Assembly: GCA_947579605.1 (NCBI GenBank)
Contig: OX388313.1
Coordinates: 26,229,214 to 26,293,213 of the forward strand
Reading direction: 5' to 3'
Origin: Athripsodes cinereus
Taxonomy: Eukaryota > Arthropoda > Insecta > Trichoptera > Leptoceridae
Length of the DNA stretch: 64,000 bases
The notes under the pieces are model-generated. The model had not been told where the DNA came from, searched no databases, and worked only from the letters and a program-made list of their open reading frames with translations. The translations under genes and the position numbers were made by a program. Within the stretch, counting starts at the first letter, position 1. Each line of letters opens with the position of its first letter. This document shows, piece after piece, positions 43,925 through 56,985 of this stretch.

Positions 43925-45784
43925 ATTTGGCTGGTTTTATCATTTGCTCATTGTGCTCAAATTTAACAAATCATTTTCGTTATATTCTTTTTCATGGCGA
44001 TCTATTTGATTAATAGTGATATATTCACATTGTTGGTATACGGAAAGTGTGAATGTAATATATCGTACTTTATACAAGACACAGTATCATACAAATATAA
44101 TGCGAATGGAATCTGAAACTATACTTTATCAATCAATATCATTATAGAAATTTGAATTATAATAATATATTATGTCAATAGGGAAACAATCTGTATACAA
44201 GAGGATAATATACTGTCAATGTGCACTAAATCACTTTTACATATGATGAGATAAAGCCTTGTATAGGCATTGCCAAAAGTCATTATCTCATAACAGGTTA
44301 AAGCAACATAGTGCATACTGACAATCCACCCTTCACTATAATGCATATATACTTTAATATATATGTATGTACTTAGAATATAATATTTATTATATTTGCA
44401 TGTATGAAGGTATAATATATATTATATATCTGAACAGTACGAATTAATTTTTTTATCATATAGAATATTATATATAATATTTTATCATAATATAATGTAG
44501 TCAATTAAATTGTTAATTTTTTTACAATTAAAACACGAAAGAGGCATATTTTATATATATTATTATTTTTTTTAAGTATATATTGTTCAACTTTTGCACT
44601 TTTCTGAAATAACTATTTCAATTATTTAATTGTAATGAATAATATAAATTTATTAGTATGTAATAGTAATTTAGTACAACGGTTATATGTAATTTGTAAA
44701 TAGTCCTTTATTGCAATGTTTTATAATATAATTCTATACATGGTACACACAGACTTATAAACCATATACAATATTAATATTTACAGTACATAATATATTT
44801 TAATGTAACTCTCATGTGGGCATTTTAATTGATTACACATTAGAAATTCTCTTGTGTTAATAATATCATTATTTAAATTTTATTCAGAAAACTGCATTAA
44901 ATTGTTTTATCATTATTTCTTGTACTTATTCAATCTATTTTGATAATGTTACTATCATGTATTTTATTAAATTCAACATCCTATGTTATTATTAGCTGTG
45001 TATATATATATGACTCCAAACTTATACTCCTACAGTTTATTATCTGCATTGTGACAAATTCTTCAACACTGGACAAGTATATTAAAAAAATATCACCAAT
45101 TTCACATATCATGCTCAATTCAAATTTCATTTGAATTTGATGATGTTATACTAAGTATTGTCTCAAATATTCGGTGGTGAAGCTGTGGAAATTTTAAATA
45201 TACTTGCTCAATATGTGGTTTATTATAAATCTCAAATAAGTACACTCAGTTGTATTTTAACAGCTTACAATTACTTTCCTCGCATTGTTCTGTCTACAAA
45301 ACAGCATTTTTCCTCATTTTTGGAAATTTTAAGACAATTTATTAAGAAATTTGATAGATACAGAGCCCCGAGGTGATGACGACAGATGTAATATATTTAC
45401 AGGATGGGAATTAAAAAAATTAATATGCAACTTTAAATCCAAAACATGGACATTATAAAATTTAATGAAATTTACATTTAATTACATAATAATAATAACA
45501 ATAATTATACGCATATACACAGTATATACTTATACAAGTTAGTATAGACAGTAGGTATTAATAATTTAAGAAACAATATTGGTTGCGGTAGTAATAATAT
45601 AATATATATCATATAATAATTTATAATGCAATGTATGTGTGAGTGGCACGAGTGCACCGTCACACTCTGTATTAATCTGTACGTGGGAGAGAAACTACAC
45701 TGTATTGAATTTTAGCCTTAGTGACTTACAAACATACTGTTGTAGCCTTCATTATATTCTTTTATATGACAAGTTATTTATTTA

Positions 45785-45895
45785 TTTTTTATTTATTCAT
45801 TCTTTACTGTGCATTGATTACAAACAATTACATAGAAGGTATACATTCAAATTAGATACAATCAATATACAGAGGGCGAGTTTATCGCAAGGTGC
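45785..45895 (-). mobile_element. LINE family D 3' tail
   Basis: TTTATTTATTCATTCTTTAC, TGTGCATTGATTACAAAC and CAGAGGGCGAGTTTATCGC, close to the 37.55 kb copy. The overlapping 133-codon frame (45639-46040) is incidental. Confidence 0.75.
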
Positions 45896-47121
45896 GATCT
45901 CTTTATATATATTCACCTACTTTGAAAACACACTTTTATTTTTTGTGTTGTCCATAAAAAATAAAAATTGTACAAAATTTTTATTAATGCAAAACAGCAT
46001 CATTATAACGCAAGATCATTATAATTTTTTTAACAAGTGAGTAAATTTATTTTAACAAACATATGAGAAGCAAATGTAATTTTGTTGATAAACTTTTGAA
46101 CGTCCATACTAAAAAATGATCTATTGTGACATAGTGTAGTTTTGCTCCGATATACAGATATAATAATGTATAAAATAACACATCATTAGTAATGCATAAG
46201 AACTATCACATCGGTAATCTTTTCACTACAAAAAAAATTGTAAAAAATATCATTTATACAATAAAAAATTCATATTATTTAGTAATTGATCATAGCAACA
46301 CTACTCAACAACACACAATGGTATACTGTTCAACTATATTTGTTAAAGAAAAGAAATTTATGTAATAATGAATGGTTAACAAATCTGCAATACAATGAAT
46401 GAGGTACGTGCTTTGTAATAACCAAGTAGATATAATATACCTCAGGGAGGATGTCACATAAATAAATATTCAAAATGGTTAGTTTTGTGTATTGTGGTCA
46501 ATCAAGTCTCAACGCACTAAGCTCCCTGGACTCATTACAAAGTATCTACGTTAACAACTATTTATAATATAATATGTATTACATTACATTGTTATACATA
46601 CAGTACGTACCTCTATACAAATTTACCATATTAACATTATAATAATTATGTTTATATTATATAAACATATATAGCCAATGTGACAAAACCCTTACAAACA
46701 ATTGTTTCATTCATAACATTTTCAGCTCCTACATACATATATACGCACACCGTGTGAGTGTGTGGGCACGCACAATATGTTCAATTGTTTTAACACAAGT
46801 AGGACGGTAAACGCATCGTATTATCGTCATTGTAAAAAAGTACAAAAGGAAAGGAAACAAAACATCACACAGTCATCTTAATAAAAGTCCGAGTAAAAAA
46901 TTCCCCATTAACAATATTATTATAATATTTTGATATAAAAGATTCATTTGACTAACAATCCCTAATCCAGCCTCACGGCATAATACCTTCACACACTAAA
47001 CACAGCATTACGGGGCAGAGACGCAATGGATCCACCTCTCTCACTTGTTAAGGGGTGGGATAAATGTAAGATATCATCTCAATCATTTAGATCTCTTTCT
47101 CTCTCTGTCCCTCTAACTAAA

Positions 47122-47127
47122 TTTATT
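47122..47127 (-). promoter_or_regulatory. Candidate poly(A) signal for EcR
   Basis: First AATAAA on the minus strand after the EcR stop, about 1.5 kb downstream. Longer transcripts using later signals are equally possible. Confidence 0.2.
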
Positions 47128-48621
47128 CCTAAACCATCGTCCCTAAACGCTATCACGTTGACAACCAACTTCGAGAATATTTTACACACTAATAGAGCGA
47201 GTATTTGCAAAAAAAGTTCTTACATTTTTTTGTTAAATCAGACTTAACGAATTTTTTTTTTTTGCACCAGCCCCCAGTCTTAAAAAGGCACCTCTGTTTT
47301 TTTTGTTATAATATCTCCAATGGGAATCTATCTGATCCGCACAGCATTACATTTCCACACAACTTCTCACACTCCTTCACTTAATTGCCTCTCGTTTCAA
47401 TTTGACTATCCTAAAGCAAACACAGAACATTCCAATGTGAGTTTGACTGGTCAAACATCACACGATATGCCACACAAAAAGGTTCGCTAGCTACCTCTTC
47501 AGAATGTTCCGTCAATTAAATCAAAATAAATATATAAATAACACGACATGATAGGTATCCGTATTTGATAACACTACATGGAATCAGTCAACTCTATAAA
47601 TTAGCTCAGTAATAATTATTTTATGTATGTATTATTAATTTAATATATTTCATATTACACTGTCAGTACCACAGCATTAGAAATAGGGAAATCAAACTGA
47701 TATCCAACATGTAGTAGAGTACTGTCTTCCCATATTCATCTTACAAAAATAATTACGGAATAAACTAGAAAATAATATACAGAATGTAATAACTGTTGCT
47801 ACTACGCAATTCTGTTAATTAAATTACAAATGTGAAAGATGAGACTGCAACAGACATGATGCTTGCAGAAAATATGATGGCAACCATTGTTAATAATTAA
47901 TTAGTACAATCAATTTTAGTAGTACGGAGCTCACGGTGTCTATTGAGACATAAAGTTTACATATTATCATTATTATAGACAGTACGTATCTATAGTACAA
48001 GGAAGGTGTGTATACGAGACAACACTTTTACATATTTTGTACCTAATAATAATAATTGGTTTGCTGCACTGCACTTTTTGTATAAATAATAGATACAACA
48101 ACAAAGTAGAATAGAATAATAGAATATATTATATTTTAGATGTGCATACGTAGGTACAGGCAACACTTACATACTCTAGGCACATGTGTGTGTAGTCCCA
48201 CATGGTCATATCAATATAAAATGTATATAGGTAGGTAATATTATAAATACACATTCACCTCACGTCGCATCACCTGCGTTCCTACATTACACCCTAACCT
48301 AACATAACATTACATAACATAACCTAACCTAACATATCATATATTTATAATACATATATACTTATTATATTCACACTAATCATTTTAAAAACATAATTTA
48401 AAATATTACAACATTTAATTCAAATGTTCATTTTAATAATACAATTTAAAAAAAGTAAAATAATTTGTTTTCACAGCCATGGTGGTCGTTTGTACAGGAC
48501 CACCGACCCATCGCACAGTTCCTAGACATGCCATATGGGTGTCTTTTATCACTTGGGTTATTAAATGCAGAAGGGAAACAAGTTTACATTTACGGTCAAG
48601 TTGATTACGGGTAAGGATAGG

Positions 48622-48911
48622 TTATAGGACACCACCTTCGTTATTTGTCGGTGTCGCCGCAACATCCGTCATGTCCCAGATCTCTTCCAGGAAGCGTGGT
48701 AGTTTTCTGTTCTTTAGCTTGAGGGAAATGCACATGTTGGAGTTTTGGTTGCCCAGCGTCCGCAACTCTGTCAAGACGGCCAGTAGCTTGGCAAATTGCA
48801 CGCAGCATTTAGTGTCACCGCTATACCTGTTTTCTATATAAGCCCGTAACGTCTGAATGTAGTAACTTTGGATTTGTTCCACCAGGTCGGCTTCCTCTAA
48901 TCCAGGCCGAT
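48622..48911 (-). CDS. EcR: EcR exon: LBD helices 9-12, AF-2 and short F domain
   Basis: Encodes [75 protein letters not shown] and a 13-residue tail ending GGVL, then TAA at 48624-48622. The tail is far shorter than the long F domain of Drosophila EcR. Confidence 0.98.
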
Positions 48912-51900
48912 CTGTAATCAACAAAAATCAATAATTATATAATGTTGCGATAAGTTGGGTTAGTTGGAAGATATCGCGTCCCTGCGATAAACTCGCCCAT
49001 TGTGCAAAATATTTGTATATACCATGTTGTAATCTCATTCTTTTTGTTAAAATATTTTGTACAATAAAGTTTATTATTATTATTATTATATTATTATGTG
49101 TATGGAGGTGATATATTTGGTGAAAGATCCACATACCTGAGAATATAACAATAGCTGTTAGAAGTGCATACTCCACATTGTCTACAGTAAGGTTGTACAT
49201 CTGCCGACAGAAGTGCATGAGGTCCTCAATGATCTCAGCCATGCCTGCAGATTTGTAGTTCTCTCTGGTATAAGCTTGGTTGTTGGCAAAAATGATAGAG
49301 TCCGTGCTAACATCATACCGCCGCGCCATTCTTAGCATCATCACTTCACTGGAGCAGGCCTGGCAACAAAATAAATAGCGTTATGTTATGTGAGATATTA
49401 CTATTATATGCGAAATGCAAATTAGGATATTCTCCTTTAGTAAGTTATTGAGTACCTTTAGTAATGTGATTTGATCCCCTTGTGATATTTTGGTGAAAGC
49501 GGGAAGTCCTTTGGCAAATTCAACTATAAGCTGCACTGTGAGAATAGTGATCTCTGTGATGTGCTTGAAGGGAATATCCATATCCTCTTCCTCTTCACTA
49601 GTATTCTGAAATTTTATAGAAAACATTATAAAGTATTACTTTGATAATTAGTACCTTTTTTCTAATTATCTCATTTTCATGGTTCCAAAATACATAATTG
49701 TACTTGAAACTGTTTTAAAAATGTACATATCATCTTTATTTCATATTTAATTTGGGTAATGAAATATATTTTCAATTTCCATAGACTACAATAGAAATAT
49801 TTGTAACAACTATAAGAAGATAGTTTAAACCGTAGACTACACTAGGATTCATTGTCTTTCAACTTTGTTTGATATCCTTTATTTTTATAAAAATTACTTT
49901 TAATAATTCATGGTCCTGGCTGGGACATGTTTTGAGAATGCCCAATGATAGTTGGCCAAAAAGAGCACTGTTCTTCCGTCCGCAGGGGTTCCGTAGGCCC
50001 GGGCGTCCCTCTTTCACAATACACCGTTCCTATGACAACGATATCAGAGCGCAAGGAATGTCGTGGGAAGAGGTGACGCAATTGGCACAGAGACGCTCTG
50101 AATGGAGGAGGCTGGTTTCTGCCCTGTGCTCCCGAGAGGAGCGTTGAGGGCGATGATGATGATGAATCAACTCTTATTTAATTTCAACTCAATCCATTAG
50201 TTTTGAATTTGTATAAAATTATTTAGGATAACAAATTGTACACCTGCACGATAACCAGAAAACTTGAATTATATAATCACCATCTTAATGATATTCTTGA
50301 AATATATAGGTCAATCTAGAAGAAACAAATTAAATAAAAAATGCACTTCTGTGATTGTGGTTTTTCTGTGGTTTCTACGTTATCGAAGAAAGGCAAATGC
50401 AGGAGATATTTTTATTTAAGATCGTCCACAGCGACTCACAAATTTATTTTAACACGGTTGACAAAACCTGATAAGTTTAAATTTTTATTGTTTCTCGATT
50501 TGTCACATAACCACCTTTACAATAACGCTTCAATTCACATTTTCCTGACAATGAGAGCGAAAGTTGTCGAAAGCCGGCTCGCAAATTCATAAAGTCACCA
50601 GTGACTTCACAACATCTTTTGTTTCATTTTAATTTCTTATTATAATGAACTTCCACCAAGAACTATTGGTCTAGAGTTAAAATTTATCTACATCAATGGT
50701 ATAAATTTTTTACTTTGTTATTGTTTGAGATACTTACCATCATAATCCTTTTGAGATCATCGTCTGAGGGTTGTTCATAGCCTTCCTGATACCACACCAG
50801 TCGCGCTATCACCAGCTCCTGGTTGGGGGTGAGGGGAGGTATATTCCTTAATCTGTTCTCAGTTAATAACTTATCTGAGAAGTAATTCTGTAAAACACAA
50901 CAACATGGATTATTTACAACAAACTCACCATTATTAAGACATAATAAAATCATAAAGCGAGGATTACTTCACTGCATTGCGTTGATAGCTCAACAATTAT
51001 TATAATAACTATTCATATATCACATTACGTAGCCCCTAATTGTACATAATTATATTACGTACATTCTCATTGCACCAACATGGAAAGACTATTGGCCGGT
51101 TTCAATAATCTATCTATCCGCTACTGTCGATTGAAATCTATTGTGTTCTATATTTTAAATCATACATTTCAATCGACAGTCACGGATAGATGGGTTATTG
51201 AAACCGGCCATTAATGTAAGAATATGAGCTTACACGGCACATTATAAACTTATTAGAAGCAAGATGAGAATATAATAAACTGCAATAAAGTGTGATGTAG
51301 CATTGGTGGTAAATCATATTATTTCAAACTCAGACAAATTCGCTCCCTATATTATGGAAGATTATGATAAACACTAATGGCCTAAATTACTAAACACTTT
51401 CCAATCGAAGATGGTTTATGTCAAATTCTGCTTAGCAAGTAAATGTTAAAGTAAAAGAAAACAACTCTATTTGTGATAGTTTTGTTGAAGGGTGACTTGT
51501 GTGTTTATTACATGCAGTTAATCTACTGGCTACTCTACTTGCGGAAGATATTGTCATGGTATAGACCAGGGGTCTCCAAACTTTGAATCCTTAGAGTCAT
51601 AATCATTACTTCAGTCTGTTCCAAGGGCCAAAATCTCATTAGTACTTTTTATTTTACTATGATTAGTTTATTTATTATTATTACTTGGAAGATTTATAAA
51701 GCGCCGTTTTGTGAAAAAAAAAATTCACTTCAAGGGCGCCTATTTGTAAGTTATTAATATGCTAAAGCTTAGATACTTCAGTTAAGTTTTCTGTGTCATC
51801 ATTTCTGTCATTAAATGTTGTGTACTTACAAATTTGGTGGCCTCTGGAGGTAGTGGGTCGCACTTCATATAAGCGGGTAGGACATCGGGCTTAGTAGAGG

Positions 51901-53403
51901 TGGTGATGACGGGCGGCTTATCTTTCTCCTTCTGCGCTTTCTTCTCCTTTCTTTTGATGGCGCACTGATTCTCTGGTACTACACATTCGGGCCTCATGCC
52001 AACATGTAAGCATTTCTTTAATCGACACTCTTGACATTTACGTCTCATGTACATGTCCATCTCACACTCATGACCAAACTTGCATATGTACACAGCATTC
52101 TTTGTAACACTCCGCCGGAAGAAGCCTGAAATGCAACAAAGTATTAACAATATTATTATTATTTTTAATATGTCACAAACTGTTACTCAGGATTTTGTCC
52201 CAGTATTCTATGTCACACGGCCACATGTGCCAAGTGTAACCTATTTCTGTGTCAGTGTCATCCATTTCTGTGTCAGTTCGATAAGTTTCACCCGTTTTGT
52301 CAGTTCGTTAAGTTTCCTCAATTTGTAAAAAAATATTATTATTAAAAACTACCTATCAAGCAGGCAGCTATAGCTGATGTGCTTGATATCCACACTATTG
52401 ACGTCACTCTATACTGTCAAGCCCGTTCTTGAACAAATTGGTGTTCTTTGCAACGACCAATGCAACAGGCAACCTATTCCACTCATCCACAACTCGGTTT
52501 CTGTGTGTTTCGAGGAAATTGTCTTCGTGGGTTCTGAGTTAATCTATCCTTTACCAGTTTCAGACTGTGTCCTCGCAAGTCCTCATATTGTGCTTCTGTT
52601 GTTTAATAAAACTCCCTATTAATTTTCAATAGGAAAATAAACTGTAGTTTGAAAGCGTATGTACCTACATACAATGTGTACATGGCACACTAGTGTGAAT
52701 TGTATTAAAAAGTGTATATTTTAATATTATAACCATATTTAAATTTCAATATGAAAATTCAGGACGATTGCCGCTTACTAATATGCCTACTGATGGGGGA
52801 AAGCTGTAGTCTTGAAGACCTGATTCTAGGGATAGTCTATCGCCATGTATGCTTTGGAGTGGAAATATTTAGGTGGGACACGGAAAGTAAGAAAGTAACT
52901 ATGACAGTTTTATACTTTATATAATGTTTGTCCACATTAAACAACATAATATTACATATTATTCAATACATGGATGAATTAATAGTATGACTCTGTACAT
53001 GGTAATTGTACGAGTTTTTATTTATATATTTAGTCTTAAAATTAAAAAAAAAATGGAGGTTCAAGAACTCAAAATAAGAGTTATGTATTTCAATAATTTT
53101 TATTTTAAACCCCATAAATAAATTAAATATAATGACCATATTAAAAAAAATCTTTAACACATTTTCCTTCCAATGCAAACATGTACCTACTTAATAAATA
53201 AAGTGAATAAATAAGATGAGAATTACCTTTGCAACCTTCGCAGGTGAGTGCATTATAATGGTAACCTGACGCCCTATCCCCGCAGACCAGACACAGTTCT
53301 TCCTGTTGTCTAGGTGCAGGGCCCTTCTTCGCCCTTTTCCCCGCCTCGCAGCTATCCACACTGTACCCATTTAAGCTGCTTGGAGGGGATAAATCTTCTC
53401 TCC
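48622..53403 (-). CDS. EcR: Ecdysone receptor, DNA-binding, hinge and ligand-binding domains (6 exons)
   Basis: Nuclear receptor (NR1H) that binds 20-hydroxyecdysone as a heterodimer with USP/RXR and controls moulting genes in the nucleus. Six GT-AG exons join in one frame to 427 codons: [15 protein letters not shown]; zinc finger 1 [14 protein letters not shown] with P-box CEGCKG; zinc finger 2 [21 protein letters not shown] box MRPECVVPE; hinge [82 protein letters not shown] and [16 protein letters not shown]-2 helix [10 protein letters not shown], then a short F tail and TAA. All eight zinc-ligand cysteines of the two fingers are present. The start codon and A/B exons are missing: they are isoform-specific in insects and probably lie beyond 53.4 kb or outside the window. 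Introns carry MITE and LINE fragments. Convergent with the M13 gene. Confidence 0.98.
48962..49092 (+). mobile_element. LINE family D 3' tail in an EcR intron
   Basis: TTGGAAGATATCGCG, GCGATAAACTCGCCCATTG, then ACAATAAAGTTTATTATTAT. It is in the opposite orientation to the other D copies and antisense to EcR, taking up most of the 225-base intron between the last two exons. Confidence 0.7.
49137..49359 (-). CDS. EcR: EcR exon: LBD helices 5-8
   Basis: Acceptor TTGTTGCCAG, donor TCAG|GTATGT. Encodes [52 protein letters not shown] and [20 protein letters not shown] and FANNQAYTR are ecdysteroid-pocket signatures. Confidence 0.98.
49456..49605 (-). CDS. EcR: EcR exon: LBD helices 3-4
   Basis: 150 bases, phase 0 at both ends. 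Encodes [40 protein letters not shown] and [10 protein letters not shown], which forms part of the coactivator groove and ecdysteroid pocket. Confidence 0.98.
49911..50165 (+). mobile_element. LINE family A 3' end in an EcR intron
   Basis: Near-identical to 10644-10900: [20 protein letters not shown] ... [13 protein letters not shown], stop, GAT tail. Antisense to EcR, within the 49606-50737 intron. No clear target-site duplication. Confidence 0.9.
50738..50887 (-). CDS. EcR: EcR exon: start of ligand-binding domain
   Basis: 150 bases, phase 0 at both ends. Encodes [39 protein letters not shown] and [11 protein letters not shown] (helices 1-2). Confidence 0.97.
51092..51211. mobile_element. 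120-bp palindromic MITE with TA duplication in an EcR intron
   Basis: The left arm GGCCGGTTTCAATAATCTAT and the right arm (reverse complement GGCCGGTTTCAATAACCCAT) pair over about 44 bases, continuing through CTATCCG and ACTGTCGATTGAAAT. TA flanks both ends (51090-51091, 51212-51213). Tc1/mariner-like by its duplication; non-coding. Confidence 0.85.
51567..51640. mobile_element. Possible hAT terminus fragment
   Basis: CCAGGGGTCTCCAAACTTTG followed by AAGGGCCAAAA resembles the CAGGGGTCTCCAAACT ends of hAT elements; no partner end is visible. Confidence 0.4.
51662..51758 (-). mobile_element. CR1/L2-like LINE 3' UTR in an EcR intron
   Basis: Minus-strand CACAAAACGGCGCTTTATAA, ATCTTCCAAGTAATAATAAT matches the 3' UTR at 24380-24435. 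Same strand as EcR. Confidence 0.7.
51830..52125 (-). CDS. EcR: EcR exon: second zinc finger and hinge
   Basis: Acceptor ATTTCAG, donor TTT|GTAAGT. Encodes [58 protein letters not shown] and a hinge ending PPEATKF. H in KKCLHVGM is where moths usually have A. Confidence 0.98.
52400..52575 (-). mobile_element. CR1-like LINE C-terminal fragment (family J) in an EcR intron
   Basis: Minus-strand GAGTTGTGGATGAGTGGAAT, AACACCAATTTGTTCAAGAA, CGGGCTTGACAG. The encoded [10 protein letters not shown] ... NLFKNGLD is the end of a CR1-type reverse transcriptase. Related to 36.1 and 37.2 kb. Confidence 0.7.
53227..53403 (-). CDS. EcR: EcR exon: end of A/B region and first zinc finger
   Basis: Acceptor TTTTTTTTCTAG, donor AAAG|GTAATT. 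Encodes [51 protein letters not shown]. The intron after CK splits the P-box glycine codon, a conserved EcR boundary. This is the start of the region common to all isoforms. Confidence 0.97.
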
Positions 53404-56400
53404 CTAGAAAAAAAAATAATATTAAATATGTATGACGTATGAAGTTGGTTACCTGCAAAAAGGAAATGTGAGAAATTATTGAATGCCAGATTGAATGAAA
53501 ATTTAATAGTACTGCCCTATTTCTTCACTGAATACCCTGAAGAAACTTTAAAAGTGAAAGAAAAAGAAGTATTGTGTAAATAAATAATCCGATTAAAATA
53601 ATTACATATTAAACAATTGATGTAGAATGACATGGTATGGATCAAAAAATTGAATATTATTATCCTACTTAATTTTTTATAACTTATTTATGAAGTGAAC
53701 GAAAATTGCGCAAATATCAAAACTCAAAACAAGACAATAACAGACAAATGAATGTCCATTAATGTGAAAATGACCATGATTTAAATTAAGATTAAAAATG
53801 TTTGTCATAGACAATAAAGCATACATGTTTATTATTATATTTAAGTACTGATGGGCCATTTACATTATTTTGATCAAATCAGCTCATTACATGCGCGATT
53901 GTTTAGTCAGCTCACTAAATGGCTCGATCCAACAGCGTATTTTTTCATATATTGTAAAAATACAGTTTTGGACTGGTGAATTAACCAACTCCTAGCATGT
54001 AAACGTAGAGATGCAGCACCTCTGGGAGTTTAATAAAAATGTAGAACATTATTCACATTTTTGTTTCACCTTCATTGTCACATACTCACTTAAATTCTTT
54101 TTTTGAAACTGACATTTCAAACGGTGCGCAGATCTTTATCTCGAGAGCATAATATATGGTATTACAACTATTATTGTACTACATGAAATTTTGAGTAGGT
54201 ACCTAGTTACACTAAAAGCCGGCAGTTCTACGCATATTTATTTCCTTATTAAAGAAGCACCTGTTATCTATTTTTTAGAGGTATGATAAATATTTAAGGG
54301 AAACAATAAAGTAGCGACGTGTATCTACATATTATATATTAATTATTGTTATGTTTGGTTTATAGGTAGTGGAGTATATAATCATTTTGTTGTACCTAAT
54401 TATGCGGGACTTGTGTGACATGAATTTAAAATGACATAATATCACATAACACACGGATATGTTCCAAAAATAATAATATAACCAAAAGTGATAGACAGAA
54501 CAATCAGTATCTCCATGTCTTGTATTTGAAAAAATAAAATAGTGTATCTAAAATTTAATAAAGAAGTTCTTTGATGAAAAAGTCATCTGATTAGTTATTA
54601 TTTATGCAGATAATATTATTATTTATATTGTATAATTAATGTTATGGTTCTAACATTAGAAATAGCTAATAATAAATAACAGTAAGATTGTAAAAGAAAC
54701 GTTCGTTTATTATGCATAGTAAGTAAATCTGAGGTTACTTTTTAAGTAAATTAGTACATCTGGCTACAATCAATAAATCAGTGAAAAAATAAAATAAAAT
54801 AAAGACTCAACCGCATCACCGCGCATAAAAGAAAAACCATAGAGAAAAACTCATGGAAGCGTGGATAGTAAGTAAGAAGGTACCTACCTTATACTACATA
54901 CCTATAATACGGAGGTTGGAACCACTAAATTTAACTATTCACTTCTGACTGCCTCTACAATTTATGATCATTTTATTTTCATCTATTTCGATTAGGTATA
55001 CTACAATATTGTAATACACACAGCAATTTGGGTAATTTATACAACTACTAGGCTATATAGTACAGCAGTTCAATTAATATGGGAAATATATTTTAAGCAA
55101 TAATTTACTTTGGTATAGAGTTTAATTAATGCAAAACTAAATGGTAGGTAGATAATAAAATAACATAATGTAAAGAGATACAAATAAACAGTTAATTAAT
55201 TATCTAAGTTGCTCGAATGAAAATATTCAAAAAGATAATAAGCGGACTGTAAAATTGATACTTAAAAGTGATGTTGCTGACGTAAACATTGCATATTTAT
55301 CTGGAAAATGATTCGAGCACTTTGTATAAATGAAATTTATTGTTTAGCTTAGTCACATACAATGTAAGACAATGAATGTTGATACCTAATAGGTTTTATG
55401 TGTTTTCTAAATTATTGCATGATGTAACTTTATCGAAAACGATAAAAATTATTCAAGAACCGCAATAATAAATCAATTGGTTGAAGGGAAACTATAAAAT
55501 GTCAGCTGAGAAGGGTCACGAATGCTTTGTTAAATAAAATTTGAAAAATGGAACGTGGAATGAATGTGCATTTATCAAAATGAAAATATACAATGGGCGA
55601 AATTCGTGTTCGAAAATGGAATATACTTACGTAGGTACCTACCTATATAATATTATATACCTACCTATCTACCTACACGGAAAAGGATTATTTTACTGCA
55701 TTGTTGGGTCTAAGCATTCGAATATAGAACAATATTCAAATTTTGAATTTTATACTTACCTTTTATATTATCCATGGATAATTGATATTAATGATTTTTT
55801 GATGATTTAAAAAAATAGGATTGACTAAAGAGCGATTACAAATAAATAATGAGAATTTCAGATAATTTTTAGAGAGAACGAAACAATTAAGGTAGTGGCA
55901 CATTTTCATCTGTTGAATGCCATTGATTAATTTCACAAAAAGTACCTACCAATGTTTTAATAAAATATCTTTAATTTATTATTAAGATCGTAATTATATA
56001 GTTAGTGCGAATGTTATCATGTAGCATATTGATACATTAGCCCAGTATGGCGTATGTTTAGGTACATAATATTATTGCATTGCTTTTTATGTGGGTAGTG
56101 AGATCAGCTTTCTATCCATAAAACTTATAAGTCCTAAACCAGTTTAATGTCATCGAAGGTTGGCAGACAGGGTAGCCCATAAATGATAGTAATAAAATAT
56201 ACTTTATAAAGTCTCACAATACTCGATACTGATGAAAATTATTACATTATAGGTAATTATTAAATTTTTAGCCTTATTTCGAAGATTTTTTGCACTTATT
56301 CCTACTAATTTATTGTAGTTTTTAAGTTACTTATTGTATATTACTTTGTGTATTTAAAACTTATTGTATATTATTGAAGTTTGTAAGCATCGCTTATCAA

Positions 56401-56930
56401 AAAAATTATCCTATAGTTAAAAAAAAATGTTAGTTTTGTCAGAATCCATTAAGAAATCAAAACGTGGTTTAATGGGACTGTATTAATTTATTGTTAAAAT
56501 GTTACAAATTTGAATACTATACCAAAAAATATGTATAATATTTTAGTTCAACTCGTAAGGAGTAATACCGTATCTATTCAAATAGTATTTTTTTGATCGA
56601 TTTTTGTGAAATTTTTGTCAGCATAAGATGAATAATTTTCAAAAAATAAATGTGATGTGGGAAATACAATCTATATTATACAAAAATAATACAAATATCC
56701 ACAGAATAATACATATTGAAATAAGATAATATCTTTTATTTTCCAGTAGATAAACGAGTCCAAGTTTATCTTTGCATTTTAATCGAGTTGATTCCGTTCA
56801 TGGAAAATAAACGAGATGCTGTTGTTGTACAGAAAAGAAAATAGAAAAATCTTATTAATTAAATCTCACATCTATCAAGATAACATTACGACTGACGTGT
56901 AGGTAATACATAATGATGGTTAATTTATAT
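53404..56930. other. Long stretch upstream of the EcR common exon, no gene seen
   Basis: AT-rich, presumably EcR intron or upstream DNA. Contains CCTACCTATATAATATTATA and TACCTACCTATCTACCTAC at 55630-55676, and no exon that I can recognise as an EcR A/B domain. Confidence 0.4.
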
Positions 56931-56935
56931 TTATA

Positions 56936-56985
56936 TAATCTCTCTGCCTACCCCACTTGGGACACGGCGTGAGGGTATAGTATAG
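56936..56985 (+). mobile_element. LINE family B tail only
   Basis: CTCTCTGCCTACCCCACTTG, GGACACGGCGTGAGGGTATA, then GTATAG repeats: an extremely 5'-truncated insertion of about 45 bases. Confidence 0.75.

Larger units (their letters stand above)
38301..48621 (-). other. Long non-coding stretch downstream of EcR, possible extended EcR 3' UTR
   Basis: About 10.3 kb with no supported coding sequence. In contrast to the flanks it contains only one recognised LINE tail (45.79 kb), one foldback remnant (43.68 kb) and some TA/GT microsatellites. Many short frames (for example 42000-42284, 43438-43743, 45639-46040) lack any domain. Insect EcR transcripts can have 3' UTRs of several kilobases, so part of this may be transcribed with EcR on the minus strand. 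The first canonical AATAAA on the minus strand after the EcR stop is at 47127-47122. This is inference; transcription cannot be seen from sequence. Confidence 0.3.

Noticed and set aside
45639..46040. 133-codon open frame, one of the longest in the window
   Set aside because: Overlaps a family D LINE tail in antisense and has AT-driven composition (Y, F, L, I rich).
38301..48621. CRISPR-like or regularly spaced repeat arrays
   Set aside because: Only dinucleotide microsatellites (TA, GT) and AT-rich low complexity are present.
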